Assembly: GCF_900107935.1 (NCBI RefSeq)
Contig: NZ_FNVG01000006.1
Location: forward strand, 184,944-248,943
Direction of reading: 5' to 3'
From: Vibrio hangzhouensis
Lineage (GTDB): Bacteria; Pseudomonadota; Gammaproteobacteria; Enterobacterales; Vibrionaceae
DNA: 64,000 nucleotides
A program made the translations under genes and the position numbers. A model generated the notes under the pieces. It made no database searches. It saw nothing but the letters and a program-made list of their open reading frames with translations, and was not told where the DNA came from. Shown here piece by piece: positions 1 through 8,956 of this stretch; position 1 is the stretch's first letter; the number at the start of each line of letters is the position of its first letter.

Positions 1-255
1 GATTGAAATTGACAAACTCACTTGGATTAACATTAGCAAGCCGTATTCACACTTACCAGTTCCAGCTGTTTGAATGACGTTAAACTAAGCACAGTTTTAT
101 TAAATAACAAACAGTTGAGGTCATTTATTACGGTGACTAATCACTTAGCAACTCAAAAATAGATTTGCTCAGTCGATTCTTACACCGTTTAAAACACCAA
201 AAGAGAATATACAAGCCAAACAGGTAGATGACCGAGTTTCGTCAGACTGCGGTTA
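1..255. other. Window edge, no confident gene
   Basis: The only open stretch is a short plus-strand frame ending in TGA at 71-73, which could be the last 23 codons of a gene starting outside the window (ending in ...LPVPAV). It is too short to judge. I see nothing else supportable before the dha terminator. Confidence 0.3.
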
Positions 256-289
256 TAAAAAAACCCGGACAATAAAACTTGTCCGGGCT
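256..289 (-). terminator. Terminator of the dhaKLM operon
   Basis: On the minus strand a GCCCGGACAA / TTGTCCGGGT stem with a short AT-rich loop is followed by a run of seven T. It lies just past the dhaM stop codon, as expected for an intrinsic terminator. Confidence 0.85.
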
Positions 290-310
290 GATTCTTTCAG
301 AGCACTTTAG

Positions 311-2707
311 TTACGACGTCACTAATTCCAATGCACGTACCTGTTGCTTCAGTGTCGGTAACAGCGTTGAACTGGCGCTAAACTTACGTAATCCAAGTTT
401 CAACAACAGCTCTGTCGCTTTGACGTCACCCGCCATCTCACCGCACATGCTGACTGAAATACCAGCTTTGTTCGCAGACTGAATCGTCAGTTCAATGGCT
501 TTTATCACTGCAGGCTCAAAGTAGTTTACCAACTCAGCTACTTCTGTATTGCCGCGATCCGCTGCCATAACATATTGAGTCAGATCATTGGTGCCAATGG
601 AGAAGAAGTCCACTTCCTGAGCCAGTGCATCAGCATTGAACACCGCCGCAGGAACTTCAATCATAATGCCCACGGGTAAAGCCGTGTCTGCCATTCCCAA
701 CTGTGTACGTTGCTTGGCAATCAAGGCTTTTACCGCTCGCACTTCAGCCACATTCGCAATCATAGGAATCATAAGCTGAATGTTCGGTTGCTCTGCATGG
801 GCGCGAAGAATTGCACGTAATTGAGTCGCAAACAGCTCTTCGTGTTTCAGACATAAACGCACGCCACGTTGACCGAGGAACGGGTTCTCCTCTTCCGGCA
901 TAGGGTATGCTGCCAAAGGCTTATCACCACCCACGTCGAGACTACGAATCGTAATGGGCTTATCACCGAAGGCAGCGGCGATCTGTTTATAAACCGCGTA
1001 CTGCTCATCTTCTGTCGGTAACTCATCGCTTTCCTGAAACAAAAACTCAGTACGGAAAAGACCAACACCCTCTGCGCCATTGGCTAAGGCCGCTTCGACA
1101 TCTTCCGGACCACCAATGTTCGCCAGTGCATGAATCTCGATACCATCTTGAGTAACAGCCTGAGACTGAGCATTTTGTAATGCCAGTTCCTGAGCGGCTA
1201 GCCACTCATGACGCTTACTGGCTAGTTCCTCTTTGGTCGCCTCACTTGGGGCAAACCACAGAAGTCCACTAAAACCGTCTACGGTAATTTCATCACCAAC
1301 ATTGACCTGCTCAAGACAACCTTGAACCTTAACAACCGCCGGGATACCCATAGCACGAGCCAAAATTGCACTGTGCGACGTTTTACCGCCCTCACTTAAG
1401 CAAATTGCTACTACTTTGGATTTATCCAGCCCAGCCACATCCGATGGCATCAAGTCACGTGCGAGCAATACGCTTGGCTGATTAATCGTGATAGCTTTCG
1501 GTGTTTCACCCGTCAGAGCGATCATAACCTGACGACAGATATCATACACATCCGCTTCACGCTCACGCATGTATTGACTCTCTGCTGATTTGTACTGCTC
1601 CGCCAGCGCCATCATGACATCAAACCAAGCCTGTTCCGCTATCACTTGCTCTGCGATTTCCGCTTCTACTTTTGCTGCAATTTCTGGATCGGCTAACATC
1701 ATCGCGTGTGCCGCAAAGATTTCACCATGAGGCAACTTGGATTGTGCTTCTAAGTGAGCTTTCACTTCAGCAATCGCCTCTCGCACTTTCGCCGTTTCTT
1801 TATCTGCATCAGTGAAATCGCGACCTGGAACGGCTGGCATCTCTTGAGTGAAAATCACCGCTGGCGCTGTGACAATACCGCCATTGACACTAATGCCCGC
1901 TAACGCACCATCGATTTCATTGGCAATGACCGCTTCTTCTGGCTGTTCGGGTTCCGTTTGAACGCCTTTAGCCACTTGTTCCGCCTCACCAAAGTGTTGG
2001 TTGGCAAGTTGAGTAAACGCCGCAACGGCTTGTTCTGCATCATGGCCAGATGCATAGAAAACGATACTTTCATCACAACGAACGCCAAGTTTAGCGATGC
2101 TGTTCAGACTTTTGGCACTCACTTTCTGGCCAGCTTTTTCAAGCTGTACGTCACTGGAAAATGGCGCCAGACAGCCAACAATCGCAGCCGCTGGACGAGC
2201 ATGAATACCATGAGGGTTTTTAACCAACCATTGGAACGAAAGTGCCTCTGCGCTTACGTCAGCTGTGCCGCTCTCCTGTGGAGCTTCAACCGCAACCTCT
2301 TCACCAAGGTGCTCTTTCTTGACATCAAGCGCACTGGTTGCTTCTGCAATCACCGCTTCAATCGGAAGCCCGGCAGCGGCAGCCACAGATGCTGCCATGG
2401 TCCCCTCGACGATTGGCGCAGAAACAAGCGCTACTCTCTCACGAGTGTCATCATCCAGCAGCTCCAAAGCCATTTCGGTGCTGAGAAGTGCACTACCAAG
2501 ATCCATCAATACCACAACACCGTCTTGGTCACAGACTTCTTCAATCGCACCCATCACAGCGATGGCATCTGTACCAATTGGGTTCTCCGGGTCGTCTACC
2601 CCAGCTGCGATCGCCAGATTCGCTTTGCCCTGCGTCATTTGAGTGGCCAATTCGGCCACTCCTTCAGCTAACAGGCGGCTATGCGATACTACTACAATGC
2701 CTACCAT
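311..2707 (-). CDS. dhaM: Dihydroxyacetone kinase phosphoryl donor DhaM (EIIA-HPr-EI fusion)
   Basis: Cytoplasmic multiphosphoryl protein that passes phosphate from PEP to the ADP bound on DhaL. Three PTS modules are visible in order: an EIIA-mannose-like domain with phospho-His9 (VVSHS), an HPr domain with His169 (NPHGIHARP), and an Enzyme I module with phospho-His445 (GGKTSHSAI) and a C-terminal PEP-binding barrel ending near MCGEMAGD. At 798 aa it carries an apparently full-length EI, whereas E. coli DhaM (about 472 aa) has only the N-terminal part of EI. It may therefore take phosphate directly from PEP without general EI and HPr; that is inference. It is the last gene of dhaK-dhaL-dhaM, 2 bp after dhaL and followed by a terminator. 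Confidence 0.95.
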   Translation of the reverse strand: MVGIVVVSHSRLLAEGVAELATQMTQGKANLAIAAGVDDPENPIGTDAIAVMGAIEEVCDQDGVVVLMDLGSALLSTEMALELLDDDTRERVALVSAPIVEGTMAASVAAAAGLPIEAVIAEATSALDVKKEHLGEEVAVEAPQESGTADVSAEALSFQWLVKNPHGIHARPAAAIVGCLAPFSSDVQLEKAGQKVSAKSLNSIAKLGVRCDESIVFYASGHDAEQAVAAFTQLANQHFGEAEQVAKGVQTEPEQPEEAVIANEIDGALAGISVNGGIVTAPAVIFTQEMPAVPGRDFTDADKETAKVREAIAEVKAHLEAQSKLPHGEIFAAHAMMLADPEIAAKVEAEIAEQVIAEQAWFDVMMALAEQYKSAESQYMREREADVYDICRQVMIALTGETPKAITINQPSVLLARDLMPSDVAGLDKSKVVAICLSEGGKTSHSAILARAMGIPAVVKVQGCLEQVNVGDEITVDGFSGLLWFAPSEATKEELASKRHEWLAAQELALQNAQSQAVTQDGIEIHALANIGGPEDVEAALANGAEGVGLFRTEFLFQESDELPTEDEQYAVYKQIAAAFGDKPITIRSLDVGGDKPLAAYPMPEEENPFLGQRGVRLCLKHEELFATQLRAILRAHAEQPNIQLMIPMIANVAEVRAVKALIAKQRTQLGMADTALPVGIMIEVPAAVFNADALAQEVDFFSIGTNDLTQYVMAADRGNTEVAELVNYFEPAVIKAIELTIQSANKAGISVSMCGEMAGDVKATELLLKLGLRKFSASSTLLPTLKQQVRALELVTS

Positions 2708-2709
2708 GT

Positions 2710-3345
2710 TTATTTCCCTGCTATCGCCTGTCTTAGTGCTTTAATCATCAGTAGTGAAGAGGTAGCGCCTGGATCCTGGTGACCAATGCTTCGCTCACCA
2801 AGATAACTAGCTCGCCCTTTCTTTGCCTGCATCTCAATAGTAGAAGTAGCACTCTTTTCAGCCAACACGACCATCTCATCCAATAGGTGATCTGGGCTCG
2901 CGCCACCTTCTAGTAATGACTTAGTCTCATTCAGAACAGGTAGCCAGACGTCACACATTGTCTTGTCACCCTGCTCTGCTTTACCACGAGATACCACGCC
3001 ATCGACACCACTCTTCAGGTCTTCAATCAGCTCCTGGAACGTCAAAGACTCACGGCTACCTACGGATGCGGCAGTACGAATAAACAGTGTGCCGTAAAGT
3101 GGACCACTTGCCCCACCAACACTAGACAATAGCGTCATGCCCGTATTTTTCAGAATGGTAGAGATGTTTTGCTTCTCAACTTTCGGTAAGTTCTCTTTTA
3201 CCTTCTTAAAGCCACGGTTCATATTCAAGCCATGGTCTGCATCACCAATGTCACGGTCCAGATCAGTAAGAAAGTCCTGGTTCTCTTCATAAGATACTGC
3301 GCAAAGCTCAAGCCAGTTGATGATATGTTGTTTTTCAATTTGCAT
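2710..3345 (-). CDS. dhaL: Dihydroxyacetone kinase ADP-binding subunit DhaL
   Basis: DhaL holds ADP as a cofactor that is rephosphorylated by DhaM and transfers phosphate to dihydroxyacetone on DhaK. The Mg-ADP aspartates Asp30, Asp35 and Asp37 (DLDRDIGDADHG) sit at the same numbers I recall for E. coli DhaL. Length (211 aa) is normal. It starts at an ATG 15 bp after dhaK and ends 2 bp before dhaM, so the three genes are one operon. Confidence 0.95.
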   Translation of the reverse strand: MQIEKQHIINWLELCAVSYEENQDFLTDLDRDIGDADHGLNMNRGFKKVKENLPKVEKQNISTILKNTGMTLLSSVGGASGPLYGTLFIRTAASVGSRESLTFQELIEDLKSGVDGVVSRGKAEQGDKTMCDVWLPVLNETKSLLEGGASPDHLLDEMVVLAEKSATSTIEMQAKKGRASYLGERSIGHQDPGATSSLLMIKALRQAIAGK

Positions 3346-3360
3346 GTTGGTTACCTCGGC

Positions 3361-4419
3361 CTACCACTTCATTGCTGCTGTATCTACCGGAGCATCAAAT
3401 AGCTCTAGCATTTCTTTGTCTGCTTTTAGTAGCGTGATTGACACGCCTTCCATGTTTAGTGATGTGCAGTAGTTGCCCACCAGATTACGAGCAAGACGGA
3501 AACCTTCTTTCTCACAGTTGTGTACCAGACGGTTATACACGCCATAAAGCTCTGATTCAGGTGTCGCACCCAAGCCGTTTACGATAGCGATGTAGTCGTG
3601 ATCGGTTTCAAAGTTCTCAATCGTTGACTCCACTTCATCCCACTCACCTTCTACGCGGTTCCAGATGCGCAACGTACGGCTATAGGCAATGTTTTCTTTT
3701 AGCTCAAGGAACATCTTGTCGACCAGCTCATCCGCACCTGTGTATTTGATGCGCTCGATACCCGGTTCGCCGTGAATACCAACACCAAATTCAACTTCAT
3801 CATCCGCAAGTTGGAATGATGGTTTGCCTGCTGCTGGTACCACACATGCATCCAGAGCAACACCAAAAGAACGGCAGTTGTTATTAATACGACGCGCCAG
3901 CTCTTCACATTGCTCCAACGAGTAACCTTTGTCTGCCGCCGCACCGACGATTTTTTCCACCAGCACCGTACCAGCTACACCGCGGCGACCTGCCGTGTAC
4001 AAGCTGTCTTTTACCGCTACATCATCATCGATCAACACAGAACCAACTTTAATGCCGTCTGAGTGAAGCAGTTCAACCGCAGTTTCGAAGTTCAGAACGT
4101 CACCGGTGTAGTTCTTGATAAAGAACAGAACACCTTCACCTGTGTTAACCTGATTACCACACTCGTACATTTGGTCTGGTGTTGGTGAAGTAAACACTTC
4201 GCCCGGGCAAGCGCCTGTTAGCATGCCTTTACCAATGAAGCCTGCGTGCAATGGTTCGTGACCTGCGCCGCCGCCAGATACAAGGGCAACTTGTCCCGGT
4301 GTTTCTTCATGCCACATATAACGTGGTTCATAGTTTGCTTTTAATTGAGGGCGAGAGGCAGCAAGACCTTCCATTTGCTCTTTTACAACGTCTTCAACAC
4401 TATTAATTAGCTTTTTCAT
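3361..4419 (-). CDS. dhaK: Dihydroxyacetone kinase substrate-binding subunit DhaK
   Basis: DhaK binds dihydroxyacetone covalently as a hemiaminal on a histidine and receives phosphate from DhaL-ATP to give DHAP. The binding His is His216 in GVGIHGEPG (His218 in E. coli), with the SGGGAGHEPLH loop at about residues 49-57. Length 352 aa matches the family. It is first in the operon, with its promoter in the 349-bp gap shared with divergent gldA. With GldA, which makes dihydroxyacetone from glycerol, it forms an oxidative glycerol route into glycolysis. Confidence 0.96.
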   Translation of the reverse strand: MKKLINSVEDVVKEQMEGLAASRPQLKANYEPRYMWHEETPGQVALVSGGGAGHEPLHAGFIGKGMLTGACPGEVFTSPTPDQMYECGNQVNTGEGVLFFIKNYTGDVLNFETAVELLHSDGIKVGSVLIDDDVAVKDSLYTAGRRGVAGTVLVEKIVGAAADKGYSLEQCEELARRINNNCRSFGVALDACVVPAAGKPSFQLADDEVEFGVGIHGEPGIERIKYTGADELVDKMFLELKENIAYSRTLRIWNRVEGEWDEVESTIENFETDHDYIAIVNGLGATPESELYGVYNRLVHNCEKEGFRLARNLVGNYCTSLNMEGVSITLLKADKEMLELFDAPVDTAAMKW

Positions 4420-4523
4420 ACCTTGTTTCTCTTTTGTATTTTTTAATGTTCAATAATTTGGATTTGTGTAGGATTAATGCCATCATATGAACAAATTCAT
4501 CATCGACAACGAAAAATATTCAT

Positions 4524-4571
4524 GTTTCATAATGGAACGTTTTGTCGTAAATAGCGTTTCATTTTGGAACG
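4524..4571. promoter_or_regulatory. Paired operator-like dyads between dhaK and gldA
   Basis: Two near-identical dyads, GTTTCATAATGGAACG (4524-4539) and GTTTCATTTTGGAACG (4556-4571), lie 32 bp apart, three helical turns, in the 4420-4768 divergent intergenic region. The spacing suggests two dimers bound on the same DNA face. The likely binder is the DhaR homologue at 18.2-20.1 kb, but nothing here proves it. The rest of the gap is AT-rich with no coding potential I trust. Confidence 0.6.
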
Positions 4572-4768
4572 GTAAAGCCCGAATTTGAACGATTTAGTGA
4601 TCTACTCCAAGATATCTCCATCTCCGACATTCGACACAAATCTTGCTTTGCTAGCCATGTCATAAAAACAACAAGCATCACCGAGAATGGCTTAGTGTTC
4701 CCGGTATCGAGACCTATGATGAGTCCAACGTTGAAACAAAGATAACCATTAACAGAAGGTCTGAAAAA

Positions 4769-5854
4769 ATGGACAAAATTATTATTAGCCCAAGTAAGTA
4801 TGTTCAAGGCGAAAACGTATTAGGTTCTATCGCTAGCTATGTAAAAGCATTAGGTGCTAACCCTCTGGCAATTGCTGATGAGTTCGTAACTGGCCTTGTG
4901 GGCGAAACGGTAAAAGAAAGCTTCGTAAAAGAAGAAATGCCATTGGCGATGGACATCTTTAACGGTGAATGTTCTCGCGCAGAAATCGACCGCCTTACTG
5001 ACATCTGTTCAACTCAAAAGAACGACGTCATCATCGGCATTGGTGGTGGTAAAACACTGGACACTGCTAAATCAGTGGCTTTTTACACCAAGATTCCTGT
5101 CGTGGTTGTCCCGACCATCGCTTCTACTGATGCGCCGACCAGTGCACTAGCGGTTATCTATACACCTGAAGGTGAGTTCGCTGAATACCTGTTGTTCCCT
5201 AAAAACCCAGACATGGTGGTGATGGATACAAAAGTTATCGCAGGTGCTCCAGTACGTCTTCTTGTTGCTGGTATGGGTGACGCGCTGTCTACTTACTTCG
5301 AAGCACGTGCAAACATGACATCTGGTAAAGCGACAATGGCTGGCGGCGCACCGACTCGCTCTGCACAAGCGCTGGCAAAACTTTGCTACGAAACGCTGTT
5401 GGAAGACGGCCTGAAAGCCAAAGTAGCAGTTGAAAATGGCGTGAGCACCACTGCTGTAGAAAACATCATCGAAGCAAACACCTACCTAAGTGGTATCGGT
5501 TTTGAAAGCTCTGGTTTGGCGGCTGCACACGCTATTCACAACGGCCTGACTAAGCTAGAAGAATGTCACCACCTATATCACGGTGAGAAAGTGGCGTTCG
5601 GTACGCTGGTTCAGCTTGTTCTGGAAAACGCGCCAATGGAAGAGATCAATACGGTTATCAACTTCTGCCGCGAAGTAGGTCTTCCAACCAACCTGTTCGA
5701 AATGGGCGTAAAAGAAATCAACAAAGACAAGCTATACGAAGTTGCAGAAGGTGCAACAGCGGAAGGTGAAACCATTCACAATATGCCTTTCCCAGTCACT
5801 GCAGACAGCGTTTTCGCGGCGATTCTGACAGCGCACCAGCTGGGTCAGAAATAA
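4769..5854 (+). CDS. gldA: Glycerol dehydrogenase GldA
   Basis: NAD-dependent, zinc-containing iron-type alcohol dehydrogenase that oxidises glycerol to dihydroxyacetone, the DhaK substrate. The NAD loop GIGGGKTLDTAK, the ASTDAPTSALAV segment and the metal histidines in AAAHAIHNGL and HHLYHGEKVAFG are present. Length 361 aa is standard. It starts at ATG 4769 and is transcribed away from dhaKLM, so one intergenic control region can serve both. A terminator follows. Confidence 0.95.
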   Translation: MDKIIISPSKYVQGENVLGSIASYVKALGANPLAIADEFVTGLVGETVKESFVKEEMPLAMDIFNGECSRAEIDRLTDICSTQKNDVIIGIGGGKTLDTAKSVAFYTKIPVVVVPTIASTDAPTSALAVIYTPEGEFAEYLLFPKNPDMVVMDTKVIAGAPVRLLVAGMGDALSTYFEARANMTSGKATMAGGAPTRSAQALAKLCYETLLEDGLKAKVAVENGVSTTAVENIIEANTYLSGIGFESSGLAAAHAIHNGLTKLEECHHLYHGEKVAFGTLVQLVLENAPMEEINTVINFCREVGLPTNLFEMGVKEINKDKLYEVAEGATAEGETIHNMPFPVTADSVFAAILTAHQLGQK

Positions 5855-5876
5855 GTCTCACGTTGTGTGAATCTAT

Positions 5877-5904
5877 AAGAGCTAGCATTTCGCTAGCTCT
5901 TTTT
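5877..5904 (+). terminator. Terminator after gldA
   Basis: AGAGCTAGC / GCTAGCTCT stem with a five-base loop followed by TTTTTC, 22 bp past the gldA stop. Confidence 0.85.
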
Positions 5905-6077
5905 CTATTCATTCATAAAAGTTTCGTTGATCTCACCCTTTGTTACAGCCAGTTACCCTGCCTTGCAAAACTCCCTATTATCCAATCAATTACAATGATT
6001 TGGATTAATTTTTGTCTTTCCTGTTTTCTATAGCATCTCCTCATCAAAACAATACTAACTATCAAAAGGAAGCAATC

Positions 6078-6707
6078 ATGAAATCAGCAATCACATTCAG
6101 TTTATCAGCAGCGCTACTCATTCCATTGCCAGCAATGGCCGATCACAATGTTATCGACGGAATGGACTTCGGCCCAATTGCTCAACTGGTCGGGACATGG
6201 AAATCGGTAGAAAGCGGCGGTGTAGACATTTCTCCCGCTCAGGCAGGCACTGAGCAAGGTAAAGGTGCTCCGGCCATCACACCTTTCTACGAAGTCATGA
6301 CATTTGAAGTAGCCGCTGACGCGGTCAACGCCAGCGAGCAGACACTTGTTGCCCTTTACTATAAGCAGGAAGTGTTCAGAAAAGCCGATGACTCTAAGTT
6401 CCATGATCAACGCGGCTACTTCATTTATGATCAGGAAAACCAAGTGGTCTACAACTCTTTCTGTGTCCCGAGAACCACTTGTGTCACCGCTGAAGGTGCG
6501 GCAGGTAATGAGATGACATTGACTCTCTCAGAACGCGGTGTCGCCGAATCCAACTTTATGAAAGATAAAGCCAGCACGACAGGTTTCACCATGAACATCA
6601 AGATTGATGGCGACACGCTGACCTACTCCCAATCAACCATCCTTAGCATTTATGACGGTGAATTTGCCCATACAGATTCATCAGTACTGGAACGCGTGAA
6701 GAACTGA
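6078..6707 (+). CDS. Secreted nitrobindin-like beta-barrel protein
   Basis: Predicted 209-aa protein. An upstream in-frame ATG exists at 6012, but ATG 6078 is preferred because an AAGGAAG ribosome site precedes it and a clean signal peptide follows (MKSAITFSL...AMA, cleavage near residue 21). The mature part starts with a LVGTWKSVESGG strand and contains PFYEVMTFE, LYYKQEVF and FHDQRGYFIYD. These resemble the THAP4/nitrobindin-type heme-binding beta-barrel family by memory. A periplasmic location is inferred. Heme binding is not shown, and no proximal His was assigned. Neighbours give no functional hint. Confidence 0.65.
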   Translation: MKSAITFSLSAALLIPLPAMADHNVIDGMDFGPIAQLVGTWKSVESGGVDISPAQAGTEQGKGAPAITPFYEVMTFEVAADAVNASEQTLVALYYKQEVFRKADDSKFHDQRGYFIYDQENQVVYNSFCVPRTTCVTAEGAAGNEMTLTLSERGVAESNFMKDKASTTGFTMNIKIDGDTLTYSQSTILSIYDGEFAHTDSSVLERVKN

Positions 6708-6734
6708 TTGGCTTCATAAAACATGTTCACTCAA

Positions 6735-6764
6735 CAAGTGGTAAGCCAGGCTTGCCACTTTTTA
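6735..6764 (+). terminator. Terminator after the nitrobindin-like gene
   Basis: AAGTGGTAAG / CTTGCCACTT stem followed by TTTTA. Confidence 0.75.
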
Positions 6765-6973
6765 CTCCTTTCTCCTGTGACACATCCAAAAACATCCCAT
6801 AACAATCAGCACATTGGGTAATAACCCGGCAAACTGTCAGAATTGCGCCTTTAAACGGGCACAACGACTATTATGCGATGTCCGCATATGGCAGAATGAA
6901 TCTTAACAAGCTCAACACTCTCTCAGATACGTTATGATTTTGTCGGCTAGAATAGCCACATAGAAGAGTGTTT

Positions 6974-7025
6974 ACCGGTCTGGCAGTGGTTTGCGCCGGT
7001 GATAATGGGTCACTCCAATGACCCA
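6974..7025 (+). promoter_or_regulatory. Structured leader upstream of the 7061 gene
   Basis: Two consecutive stem-loops, ACCGG...CCGGT (about 6974-7000) and TGGGTCA-CTCCAA-TGACCCA (7006-7025), end 36 bp before the start codon at 7061. The rest of the 6765-7060 gap shows nothing else clear. They could be a leader RNA structure or a protein operator. Confidence 0.3.
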
Positions 7026-7060
7026 TAGATTGAATCCTAGCTAGAGGAGAAGATTCAGCA

Positions 7061-7435
7061 ATGACTCATGAAACCAAAACAATGGAAGTGCCTGTCGCTA
7101 TCGCAGATCGAGTTCAGGCTCTGATCGATGCTTATGAGGCGAAACAGAAGTTCAATGCAGAACGAAGGGCAGTCGTGAACAATTTGCTGTCTATGGATGG
7201 CCTGAGCTGTGAAATGGCGGTGTACAGTCTCCCACAAGAAGAATTACTCGACACTCTTAGGTTCGTTTACGAGTTATCTGGCACCAACAGTCGCTTCGTC
7301 ACCAACATTTTGACGCAGACCAGAGAGAATCCAAAGAAGAAGCTCTCCGACTCACAACGCTCATCAGCTAAGAGTCTGCTGTTCAACCTGTTAAATGACC
7401 CGTCAGTCATTTCGGCGATGAAAGAAAGTCAGTAA
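7061..7435 (+). CDS. Hypothetical protein, 124 aa
   Basis: Not recognised. The ATG at 7061 follows an AGAGGAGAAG ribosome site at good spacing, which supports translation. The protein is soluble and mostly helical in appearance, with Lys/Arg-rich middle and C-terminal parts (RENPKKKLSDSQRSS) and no signal peptide or membrane segment. It stands alone, with a structured leader upstream. Confidence 0.6.
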   Translation: MTHETKTMEVPVAIADRVQALIDAYEAKQKFNAERRAVVNNLLSMDGLSCEMAVYSLPQEELLDTLRFVYELSGTNSRFVTNILTQTRENPKKKLSDSQRSSAKSLLFNLLNDPSVISAMKESQ

Positions 7436-7639
7436 CCCAATATTTTCATTCAAGGCCTATTGAGCCCCTCAATCGGTCCTCCAGACAAGCCACTCATCCG
7501 GGTGGCTTAATTGATTCCCCATATCTATTTCACTAATTTTCCCGATGTGTGAACTTTGCCCCCTGCTTTCAAGGGCAGAGTAAAAATCCCGACTATAATT
7601 CTGATGTTATCTGTCTCATTCAATTACAGGGAGCCATGT

Positions 7640-8029
7640 ATGTACGGATTTTCGGTTACATTTGCAGGGAGTTATACTGACGCCATTTCTAGGGTTACCG
7701 AAGAACTCGCCAAAGAGGGATTTGGAGTATTGACTGAAATCGATGTCAAAGCCACGCTAAAAAAGAAAATTGATGTAGATAGAAGACCCTACATCATCCT
7801 GGGAGCCTGTAACCCCCACCTGGCAAATAAAGCCATCACGGCAGAGCCCGACATTGGATTGCTCCTGCCCTGTAATGTCGTGGTCAGAGAGGAAGAAGAC
7901 GATTCGGTGACCGTTGCCTTTATGGACCCGGCATCCGTACTTAGCCTGGTGCAACAACCGAATGTTCACGAGTTGGCAAGTGAAGTGAAGTCCAGACTTG
8001 AGCGTGTAAGGGACGCTATCAGTGCCTGA
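7640..8029 (+). CDS. DUF302 family protein
   Basis: A 129-aa protein with the typical DUF302 pattern: an N-terminal FSVTFAGSYTDAISRV strand-helix, EGFGVLTEIDVKATLK, then YIILGACNPHLANKA and LLLPCNVVVRE. The in-frame extension to 7556 is rejected because CAGGGAG lies just before ATG 7640. DUF302 proteins are small cytoplasmic beta-alpha proteins of uncertain function, often linked to redox or envelope-stress contexts. The LLLPCN cysteine is conserved in the family as I recall it. Confidence 0.85.
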   Translation: MYGFSVTFAGSYTDAISRVTEELAKEGFGVLTEIDVKATLKKKIDVDRRPYIILGACNPHLANKAITAEPDIGLLLPCNVVVREEEDDSVTVAFMDPASVLSLVQQPNVHELASEVKSRLERVRDAISA

Positions 8030-8186
8030 GAGTAGCAACTCTTTAGCCTGACATTACCCACACCAATCCGGACGTCTGGATGATTCGCATTCAGACGCTT
8101 TAACGAATTGCTTTGCTGCTTTCAGAAATCAGCCGCTCCAAAGGTGCTAGACTTAAGTTTGCCTATGATGATTAGGGAGAAATGCA

Positions 8187-8576
8187 ATGAGCTACAAGCA
8201 CATCTTAGTGGCGGTCGATTTATCTCACCCCAGCCAGAAAGTGATCGACAAAGCGATCGCAATTGCCAGACAGGACAAGAGCAAGGTGTCGTTTGTCTAT
8301 GTGGATGTGCATAAGGTGGTGTTAGAGCCCAAAAACGAACAGCAATTACAAAGTGAGTTACAAACGTTGGCAGATAACAGCGACTACCCCATTGATGAAG
8401 CCTTTGTTGTCGTCGGTGATTTGCACATTAAACTCTCTGGACTGGTCAAGACACATGGTGTCGACCTTGTTGTCTGCGGGCACCATCATAAAGTATTGAG
8501 TCGATTATTTTCTTCCGTCCCTAAGATGGCCGATGCTATAGAGGGTGACTTATTGGTGGTGTATTTGGAGGATTAA
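8187..8576 (+). CDS. Universal stress protein, UspA type
   Basis: A 129-aa Usp-fold protein starting YKHILVAVDLSHPS and ending DLVVCGHHHKVLSRLFSSV...LLVVYLED. The C-terminal segment follows E. coli UspA (CGHHxxxxSKLMSS) rather than the ATP-binding G-2x-G-9x-G-S/T signature, so it is probably a non-ATP-binding UspA-type protein. It is shorter than UspA (144 aa). The start at ATG 8187 follows GGGAG. It stands alone. Confidence 0.85.
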   Translation: MSYKHILVAVDLSHPSQKVIDKAIAIARQDKSKVSFVYVDVHKVVLEPKNEQQLQSELQTLADNSDYPIDEAFVVVGDLHIKLSGLVKTHGVDLVVCGHHHKVLSRLFSSVPKMADAIEGDLLVVYLED

Positions 8577-8593
8577 GCCTGATGACTCTTCAA

Positions 8594-8754
8594 TAATACT
8601 GCGCCGTCCCCGTATTAGTTAGTCATCACCGCATCACTTCGTCGTCCACTACACACCGTCATCGCCGCTACACACGGCCGTCCCCAAATTAAACCGTCCA
8701 CAAATTAAACCGTCATCTCCAACCCGCCGTCATCTCCTTGAAAAAGGAGATCTC
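8594..8754 (-). repeat. Intergenic repeat, hairpin plus GATGACGG-rich tail (copy A)
   Basis: On the minus strand a hairpin (ATCTCCTT-TTTC-AAGGAGAT) flanked by GAG and GACGGCGG occupies 8725-8754. It is followed by a degenerate run of GATGACGG/GGACGG units to about 8594. A 31-base core is identical to the copy at about 17.98 kb. No ORF of note lies in 8577-8956. Confidence 0.7.
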
Positions 8755-8795
8755 GCACCACGAATGACTCACCCAATTCATATACCCTACCGCAC
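8752..8795 (+). repeat. Direct repeat, first copy
   Basis: A stretch beginning CTCGCACCACGAATGACTC is about three-quarters identical to 8892-8938 (CTCATACCACGGGTGACTC...). It follows hairpin copy A, while the second copy follows hairpin copy D. Confidence 0.55.
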
Positions 8796-8852
8796 CGCGC
8801 TGCATTGAGATGCGTTGGGTTCGGCGGTCAATTTAGAAAGTCACTCGCTTCA

Positions 8853-8882
8853 TGAGATCTTCACTTGCGTGAAGATGACGGG
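8853..8882 (+). repeat. Intergenic hairpin repeat (copy D)
   Basis: GAG-ATCTTCAC-TTGC-GTGAAGAT-GACGGG has the same flanks as the other copies but a stem with paired base changes, consistent with selection on pairing or with recombination between copies. Confidence 0.6.
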
Positions 8883-8891
8883 CATTAGGAC

Positions 8892-8938
8892 CTCATACCA
8901 CGGGTGACTCATCCAACTTACACACCATGTCCTGCCGC
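8892..8938 (+). repeat. Direct repeat, second copy
   Basis: Partner of 8752-8795. The shared order TACCACGRRTGACTCA then CCAA, then CACC is visible by eye. Confidence 0.5.
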
Positions 8939-8956
8939 TTCGTCTCGGATAACGTT

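Noticed and set aside
1958..2671. 237-codon plus-strand ORF opposite dhaM
   Set aside because: Antisense shadow of a strongly conserved coding region; no ribosome site and no recognisable protein.
4559..4807. 82-codon minus-strand ORF spanning the dhaK-gldA control region
   Set aside because: Overlaps the gldA start and the operator dyads; sequence is not protein-like.
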